Shown: positions 61,115 to 64,000 of the stretch, piece by piece
Position numbering within the stretch: the first letter of the stretch is position 1
Layout: every line of letters begins with the position of its first letter
NCBI GenBank assembly: GCA_943736015.1
Contig: OX031069.1
Span: 39,900,728-39,964,727 of the forward strand
Direction of reading: 5' to 3'
Length of the DNA: 64,000 nt
Origin: Tridacna crocea
Taxonomy: Eukaryota; Mollusca; Bivalvia; Cardiida; Cardiidae
Translations under genes and position numbers: made by a program
The notes under the pieces: model-generated
Database searches by the model: none
What the model saw: the letters and a program-made list of their open reading frames with translations, nothing else
Told to the model about the DNA's origin: nothing

Positions 61115-63872
61115 AAGACAGACAGAAACACAGACAGACAGACAAAGACAGACAGAAACACAGACAGACAGAGGGACAATAAAAAAGAATACTCTGGATA
61201 GCCATCATCGGAATATGACGCTAAAAAAAAACAACAACAAAAGAATGAATAAGGTAAAGCCACACTCGACACTTCGCATATTTAACCATTACTGGACAGT
61301 GTAGATCAAGATCAGACTGAGAGGGAGATATTATTCCCCAAAGTATAACTCTGAATTAGCGTTATCTAGGTTTTTACTGCCGAATCGATAATTCAATTTA
61401 GTCATTTAGCGGGATAAGTGTTAAAAATCATGAAAGTTTTCACATTTCTAACACGTTGCTAAATCAGTTTTTTCTTCGAAACTAAGTGTCAAAACTGAAG
61501 CTGTGCAAGTTTCATTGGACCTGTCATTGGTCCTTGATGCCTCAACACCTGTCAAAGAAGCGATGTCCGAGGCTTCATGTAAGTTTCACGACACGGTGTA
61601 CACGAAGGTCTATGCTTTTTAACAAATCATGCAGTTTTACTCTTGCTAAAGAGTTATGTGATAGAAAAAACCACTGACATTCACTGCCTTTATGGAGGAT
61701 AATTAGTTTGTTTTTTTTTCGGTGAAAGATCGAAATTTATTTCATCGAGTGGATGCAATCGGTAATATTTTCACGAGTGGCGCAGCCAAGAGTGAAAATA
61801 TTACCAGTGGTGTTCACGAGATGAAATAAATTTCGATCTTTCATCGAAAAAAAAATCTATTCATTTCATGCTTTTAACCTTTTCTGAAAGGAGCTTTATC
61901 AAAATCCAGTACAGTTCTTTTCATTTATTCCCCGTGGCGTACCTCTCCAGCATAGCAACGCATTACAATATTACGTCAAGCGCGAGAAATGTAAGGTAAA
62001 TGACGTCATATTTCCATCTGGCTGTGAGGCACGCGCAATTAACCTTGGCATGAAAATCGGTATTTTCACTGCTGGTACCAGTGTAAGATCAAAAAATATT
62101 TTCACTGCTATTTCTCGATATCATACCATATCATACCACATTCCAGTAACAGATTTTTAATATAACGCATAACCATGCAGTTGATTATCTTCTATTGAAA
62201 ATCGCAAACAAAAACATTATCGAACTCATCAAAGGCTCGTTTTGTGTCTATTTTTTTGACTCGTTTGATAGAATTTATCTCAAATGTAAACTCATATTAG
62301 ATTTAAAAAATGCTAACTCCTCTAATGGTTTTGGCAAGACCTATGTTGGGGATGGGGGACCGACCGATTCTCCTTTTCCCACAATATTTTCACCCATCAA
62401 AGAACAGAAATCACTATTCACCAATAATTAATTTGTCGTTTGCAAAAGACTTTGGATCCAGTCCAAAATCTTCGTAAGGATATAATGACACTGATTTGAA
62501 CTTACTATGAACTAGAAGGCATTCTTCGTCTGTAGATCCATTTTCACAACAAAATGTTTTATCGTTAACAATCTTGATCTGTTTTAAAAAGAAAGACAAT
62601 AATTAACGAATGCCAGGCAAGTATATAGAGGATAATCAACTGGTTATTTTTGATATGAAAAATATCTCACGAGGATGCGTTGTTAGGCGTTGAAAAAACG
62701 AGTGCGCAGCACGAGTTTTTATAACGCCTGACGACGCGTCCGAGTGAGATATTTTTCATATCAAAAATAACCAGTTGATTATTCTATTTATTATATACCT
62801 TATTAACATCATTATTTGTAATTTTGCGTTTGAAAGTCGAATAAAATGTAGTCGAAAAAAAAGTAGTTCCAAAATTACGGCAGGAAGTGAAAGTGAAAGT
62901 TGATAACGTCACTACTGATGATATCAAAATTTATTACACTGGGGAATTCCAGGATTTCACTGCTGGGTATATAATAAAAAGTTTTACGGCAGTATACTAG
63001 GCGGCGTTTGAAATCATTTTCGGAGAAAAAGGCAAGGCTTTTTAGCTAACAAATCCCAACCTATCAAACGACGTGTTGGTCTTAATCCAGACTGCTTTTA
63101 AAACCATTGAGGCAAATGGAAAAGAGAATACCACATGTGGGTACCAAGGGTTGGCACACAGTTGCGTTTAGAAAAGAGTTATACTCTGGGAAAAGGGGGT
63201 GCAATGTATCTGCAAAAAATACTTTTATGTAGCAAAAAGTGTCGATCTAAGTCAACCAGTGCGCCGTCCGCACTGGTTGACTTAGGTCGACACTTTTGCT
63301 ACATGTAACTGTTCTACATGTCAAAGTACTGTTCTACCGTATAGTTCGGTCGGTTGTTAGACTGAACAGATTTTATGAATCTATAAATATGTAGTGACTT
63401 GTTATGCATCCTGGGAATATCATCAAGACAAGGCCTCCAGGGTGCACACATGATTTTCTAGGAATTCAAGTGGACTAGTGACGTTTTTTTTGTTAACTGA
63501 CATTGACCAATTTCAAACTTGTCCGACATATCATCAAGACAAACATTTTGATTGAGTTTCAAGAGTTCCAAAGCCACTAGCTGCTTTCCCACATAGCCAT
63601 CCTCGAAACAATGATCAGCGATGAGAAAAGAGAGGAATGAATCCTGCCGCAATGACTCTCATCTATCCTCGAAAAGAAGCTGGCTGAGCCCTGAATCGAA
63701 CTAGCGACTCCGACCTCCTGTTTTTTAGTTCTGTACATATCACATACCTTTCCAAAGCAGCACGTTTTGATCCCCAAGAAATTCTCCAAAGTGTTGTTCA
63801 GAGGGTAAAGCTGGGAATCAGCATTACATGTGTAACATCGACTGTCGTAAAACATGGTACCGCAACAGGCCC
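49509..63872 (-). CDS. Gene 2 (5'-partial): galaxin-like / transmembrane / ZU5 / UPA receptor-like protein
   Basis: Join, minus strand: 63872-63748, 62578-62506, 60961-60878, 60190-59165, 56662-56469, 54078-53893, 53604-53368, 52630-52539, 50124-49509. All nine exons are bounded by GT..AG with matching phases. The total is 2633 nt, that is a 2-nt split codon, 876 codons and a stop. Numbering visible residues from 63872: 1-65 galaxin-like (ACCGTMFYDSRCYTCNA, TCCFG, FCCENG), about 80-102 transmembrane helix, 106-113 IRRKHRKR stop-transfer, about 187-234 16-residue repeats, about 300-450 ZU5-like, about 450-640 UPA-like, about 642-730 helical and possibly death-fold-like, then a polar tail. ZU5-UPA modules occur in UNC5 netrin receptors, PIDD and ankyrins and mediate intracellular assembly. 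A signalling receptor role is inference. The start and most of the ectodomain lie beyond the right edge. Confidence 0.8.
50196..50356. mobile_element. Palindromic element in gene 2 last intron
   Basis: ATCTTCTTTCTATCGTGGTT TATCGTTCAATAAACCAC and its near-exact inverse. The tip is CCACGAGGGCGATAGCCCGA. Confidence 0.75.
50843..51214. mobile_element. MITE family B (copy 3, inverted, deleted)
   Basis: TTTAAAGGTGGATATTTAGG on the left, GGCCACCTTTA on the right, with GGCTTTGGGAGTATAAGGAA and CCTGGGCCGTAGTAAATCTC matching copies 1 and 2 in reverse order. Confidence 0.75.
51330..51724. mobile_element. SINE-body fragment and MITE family D (copy 2)
   Basis: 51340-51465 is the inverse of the 30143 SINE body (CGAGTACTGGTGTAGTTCCC). 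51469-51724 is a complete family D copy with perfect hairpin GCGAAAAGTGTCGACCCTGG TCAGACTGCGC / inverse, and CATCATGC / GCATGATG ends. Confidence 0.75.
51892..52077. mobile_element. GCCGGTGTAATGCAG inverted-repeat element (copy 2, short)
   Basis: Same ends and GAAATGACCC / ATTCTA(C)...(G)TAGA words as 22385-22760, but only one unit on each side. Confidence 0.8.
52193..52258. repeat. (CAT)n/(CGT)n microsatellite
   Basis: Trinucleotide run changing from ATC to GTC units. Confidence 0.9.
52268..52495. mobile_element. Palindromic MITE, family A (copy 12)
   Basis: Complete: TTTAACTCTTTACCAAACGA, GCATTTGCAGACGAC, GGGAAAAGGAGAAAATGCTG hairpin, GATCGTGTGGTAAAGAGTTAA. Confidence 0.85.
52539..52630 (-). 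CDS. Gene 2 exon: acidic/basic helical segment
   Basis: Acceptor CTATCTTTACAG, donor AA|GTAAAC. Text: EFDDANRLRNVKSYLTSMED then EKQERFNETIK, highly charged and probably helical. If not spliced, the next in-frame codons are Lys-stop (52538-52535), so the donor overlaps a stop. The acceptor lies directly beside the TGAG/CTCA minisatellite. Confidence 0.7.
52649..53110. repeat. (GTGA)n-type minisatellite in gene 2 intron
   Basis: About 460 bp of GAGT/GTGA words with GTGGGTG and GTAGGTGGAT interruptions. It makes up over 60% of the 737-bp intron 52631-53367. The 195-codon minus frame (Thr/His/Ser/Pro-rich) is its translation; only the last 31 codons are exon. Confidence 0.9.
53112..53280. repeat. 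Partial CGTCTCGGAT hairpin MITE
   Basis: GGGCACTTTACGACTCTATT, CAGTAGACTTGCAGAAAATT, GGAAAGTTTCTTTTTGGATT and GACGTGTTGAAGGCCA keep the family order. The hairpin is eroded. Confidence 0.6.
53368..53604 (-). CDS. Gene 2 exon: second half of UPA-like domain
   Basis: Phase 0 at both ends; acceptor TTTTCAACAG, donor GTTAGT. Text includes EMKFCEIVQQCPECPDC, VPFAFEWYMTSDP and FFKCFVGVTCV. A cysteine-rich strand, FEWY, then a Cys-containing strand matches the terminal part of UPA domains. The C-P-E-C-P-D-C cluster is notable for a cytoplasmic region. Confidence 0.8.
53661..53724. repeat. (GTCT)n/(GTCC)n microsatellite
   Basis: Tetranucleotide run in the 288-bp intron 53605-53892. Confidence 0.9.
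53893..54078 (-). CDS. Gene 2 exon: first half of UPA-like domain
   Basis: 62 codons, phase 0 both ends; acceptor GTCTCTTCAG, donor GTTTGA (weak). Text: ELFQREEREGRTMLIDTAVN, then KDTLKAVVTVWRRESQYWSH and PLTNQPVYPEIQ. The G-R-T-x-L-I-D turn followed by strands is like UPA domains. The frame stays open upstream through the acceptor, but the phase fixes the exon start at 54078. Confidence 0.75.
54139..54206. repeat. (GAT)n microsatellite
   Basis: Imperfect GATGAT/GGTGAT run. Confidence 0.85.
54470..54975. repeat. ~35-40-bp minisatellite (about 12 copies)
   Basis: The unit is approximately AAACAGAGTACGTGAGTGAT TCAGAAAAACCT, with strong indel variation in the A-rich part. One more unit occurs at 56130-56165. 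Confidence 0.8.
54976..56110. repeat. Decayed interspersed element with nested palindrome
   Basis: Opens AGAGCTTCGCAAAGTGACAC and contains repeated TCACCGGTGAAGTATC-like and GTTATGC(T/A)(C/T)... words. It closes in a GGACGGACGG run at 56075-56105. 55690-55850 is a nested palindrome with arms TTTATTTCATCAGCTTGTGG and inverse. Confidence 0.5.
56469..56662 (-). CDS. Gene 2 exon: ZU5 end and UPA start
   Basis: The first two bases complete a Gly codon from the large exon. Phase 0 out through AAAAAG|GTGAGA. Text: RNVRIFTKSFSGFFQTTKKH, then CLSLHAYLFGSHKRF and EIRLRLYIADEIMKFKDYKK. The T-x-x-F-S-G-F-F strand is the usual close of a ZU5 domain, and C-L-x-L-x-A-Y then I-R-L-R-L-Y-I is the usual opening of UPA. 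Confidence 0.8.
56832..57252. mobile_element. Foldback element E (copy 2)
   Basis: Same hairpin and tail as 48829-49172, with a ~60-bp extra segment (57050-57115) in the tail. Confidence 0.85.
57330..57935. repeat. ~58-bp minisatellite (about 10 copies)
   Basis: The unit contains GGGACTTATTTCCGGATTGA, AAGTATCTTTTGGGTAT and AAAATGGGAATATT. Two alternating subtypes are visible (with GTTTACAAAAGTGAATATTAGG and with GTATAAAAATGGGAATATTAGG). Confidence 0.85.
58020..58140 (+). mobile_element. tRNA-derived SINE head
   Basis: Box A-like GTGGTTGAGAGGAATAGCG, GCCTCGTAACC anticodon-arm-like text and box B-like GAGTCCGATGTCC, followed by GGGGGAGTCAACTTTTGGAC, similar to the 30143 SINE. No acceptor stem pairing. 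Confidence 0.6.
58328..58600. mobile_element. Double-hairpin MITE, CGTCTCGGAT family (copy 2)
   Basis: Full length. Ends TATGGCTTG...GAGAAAAGGGACATTCGG and CGAATGCCCTTTTCGCGTGT, two GC-rich hairpins, central TTGTGCTACAGTACACTTCC. Confidence 0.85.
58717..58989. mobile_element. Double-hairpin MITE, CGTCTCGGAT family (copy 3)
   Basis: Full length, about 120 bp from copy 2 and in the same orientation. TTGGCTTGTAACACACGAAA ... CGCCTGTTGCAGGCCATATA. Confidence 0.85.
59165..60190 (-). CDS. Gene 2 large exon: TM end, cytoplasmic repeats, ZU5-like domain
   Basis: 1026 nt. It enters with GT (completing Gly 94) and leaves with one base. It opens SLVILGTMKCF, the inner half of the transmembrane helix, then IRRKHRKRRENED. 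The middle is Asn/Asp-rich with four tandem 16-residue units (MTNPTENISNNDQEDT type, the last decayed). After TVFGNPFEHSS comes a ZU5-like region: VMPWSEVKVRLPDSILQ, then EMLVSPAVEYVLTGVSAFDD and YAVVTMPFIGD, matching the L-S-P-x-V-E ... V-x-M-P pattern. 341 full codons. The antisense plus-strand frame 59674-60114 is a shadow. Confidence 0.8.
59767..59912 (-). repeat. 48-bp exonic tandem repeat (three good units, one decayed)
   Basis: Three nearly identical 48-bp units in frame with the 16-residue protein repeat. The fourth, at about 59719-59766, keeps only MKNRTEK-like similarity. Each unit contains an N-x-T/S sequon, of no use on the cytoplasmic side. Confidence 0.85.
60539..60790. mobile_element. 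MITE family D (copy 3)
   Basis: Starts GCATCATGCAAAAAGGGAAC, hairpin AACCTGGTCAGCCGGCGCAA / CGCGCAGGCTGACCAGGCTG, ends CAGCCCCTTTTGCCTGATAG. Confidence 0.7.
60878..60961 (-). CDS. Gene 2 exon: juxtamembrane and transmembrane helix
   Basis: 84 nt. Acceptor AACTAGTTTCAG, donor G|GTTAGT. Phase 1 in and out. Text: QEGVLVSGTVSRPAVVKITL then LSAGITI. With the next exon it forms one continuous ~23-residue hydrophobic helix followed by arginine and lysine residues, which sets the C-terminal part as cytoplasmic. Confidence 0.75.
   Translation of the reverse strand, partial: GRKASLSAAQSVGQPLSKLHYFPLESP
61070..61175. repeat. (GA)n and (GACA)n microsatellite
   Basis: (GA)n run at 61077-61100 grading into GACAGACAGACAAAGACAGA units. 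Confidence 0.9.
61176..61699. other. Gene 2 intron, nothing coding
   Basis: A single AGATCAAGATCAGACTGAGA arm at 61300. The remainder is unassigned. Confidence 0.4.
61700..62135. mobile_element. Foldback element F (copy 4)
   Basis: Hairpin 61712-61852 with tip GGCGCAGCC, followed by the tail (CTTTTCTGAAAGGAGCTTTA, ATTCCCCGTGGCGTACCTCT, AAAATCGGTATTTTCACTGC). Uninterrupted, so it serves as a reference for the disrupted copy at 32435. Confidence 0.85.
62368..62474. repeat. MITE-A fragment near a gene 2 splice donor
   Basis: TTCTCCTTTTCCCACAATAT and TTTGTCGTTTGCAAAAGACT. About 30 bp inside the intron from the donor at 62505. Confidence 0.55.
62506..62578 (-). CDS. Gene 2 exon: cysteine-rich ectodomain piece
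   Basis: 73 nt. Acceptor TTTTTAAAACAG, strong donor A|GTAAGT. Text: IKIVNDKTFCCENGSTDEEC LLVH. The Cys-Cys and single Cys continue the galaxin-like pattern of the preceding exon. Confidence 0.75.
62629..62985. mobile_element. Foldback element E (copy 3)
   Basis: Nearly identical to 48829-49172 (AGTGCGCAGCACGAGTTTTT core, GAAAGTTGATAACGTCACTA tail). Confidence 0.85.
63232..63302. repeat. GC-richer hairpin
   Basis: GCAAAAAGTGTCGATCTAAG TCAACCAGTGCG and its near-exact inverse. Its CGACACTTTT frame resembles family D and the CGTCTCGGAT family. Confidence 0.7.
63560..63725 (-). mobile_element. tRNA-derived SINE (copy 2)
   Basis: Body words AAAGCCACTAGCTGCTTTCC and GGAATGAATCCTGCCGCAAT match 31630-31750. 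The tRNA-like head (GAGTCGCTAGTTCGATTCAG on the minus strand) is truncated. It lies just inside the intron beyond the donor of the first visible gene 2 exon. 63420-63555 resembles one unit of the 40560 tandem family. Confidence 0.6.
63748..63872 (-). CDS. Gene 2 first visible exon: galaxin-like repeat
   Basis: 125 nt. Acceptor CATCTTACTGCAG, donor AAAG|GTATGT. It enters with two bases, needing an upstream exon that ends in phase 1. Text: ACCGTMFYDSRCYTCNADSQ, then NTLENFLGIKTCCFGK. The C-C-G-T-x-x-Y-x-x-x-x-C-x-x-C layout is a galaxin-type repeat. The ATG inside it is not a start, since the frame is open and cysteine-rich upstream to the acceptor. Confidence 0.8.
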
Positions 63873-64000
63873 CTGCAGTAAGATGATAGACGTATTAGCT
63901 CACAAGTTGGCTTCTTTAAAAAAGAAGCCAGGAGAGGTCAGCATCAGTGTTTTCAAGCAGTTTATTGGCTTTTAATTTCAATATATTTTGGCACATGTAA

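Noticed and set aside
63838..63857. ATG within the first visible gene 2 exon as a translation start
   Set aside because: The frame stays open upstream with Ala-Cys-Cys-Gly-Thr to a good acceptor and no signal peptide follows, so it is an internal methionine.

Overview
The window is eukaryotic nuclear DNA, AT-rich, gene-poor and dominated by transposon debris. Short exons are separated by long introns with GT..AG borders. One gene resembles metazoan galaxin and another combines galaxin-like, ZU5 and UPA segments. Together with dense families of palindromic MITEs, foldback elements and tRNA-derived SINEs, this points to a lophotrochozoan animal, most likely a bivalve mollusc. The species is inference only.

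Two multi-exon genes can be supported, both on the minus strand and in tandem. Gene 1 (35270 down to 24437) has a TATA-box promoter, a signal-peptide exon, a 49-nt basic micro-exon, a four-cysteine exon and a galaxin-like exon with six regularly spaced Cys-Cys pairs. It can be read as a complete 234-residue secreted protein. Its stop codon overlaps a good splice donor, so a longer form is possible. Gene 2 enters from the right edge and runs 63872 to 49509 in nine visible exons. All phases match, giving 876 codons plus a stop. It encodes the end of a galaxin-like ectodomain, one transmembrane helix, a basic stop-transfer motif, a 16-residue tandem repeat, a ZU5-like domain, a UPA-like domain, a possible death-fold-like helical stretch and a polar tail. 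This is an UNC5-like intracellular half joined to a galaxin-like outside, and it is the most interesting object in the window.

Layout. 1-3.5 kb: AT-rich, one MITE. 3.5-7.9 kb: nested DNA transposons, three of them with target-site duplications. 7.9-11.5 kb: a 3.6-kb element carrying a repeated 14-bp motif. 12.1-18.6 kb: a 6.4-kb element with ~445-bp terminal inverted repeats and an internal ~160-bp tandem array. 18.9-21.3 kb: a partial second copy of it. 21.3-24.4 kb: MITEs and a GACCC-motif minisatellite element. 24.4-35.3 kb: gene 1, its introns full of MITEs and two SINEs. 35.3-49.5 kb: intergenic hairpins, foldback elements, minisatellites and ~150-166-bp tandem families. 49.5-63.9 kb: gene 2, its introns holding minisatellites, palindromes, foldback elements and SINEs. 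63.9-64 kb: intron.

No rRNA, true tRNA, CRISPR or prokaryotic feature was seen. Gene models rest on splice consensus, phase agreement and residue patterns read by eye. No database search was possible.
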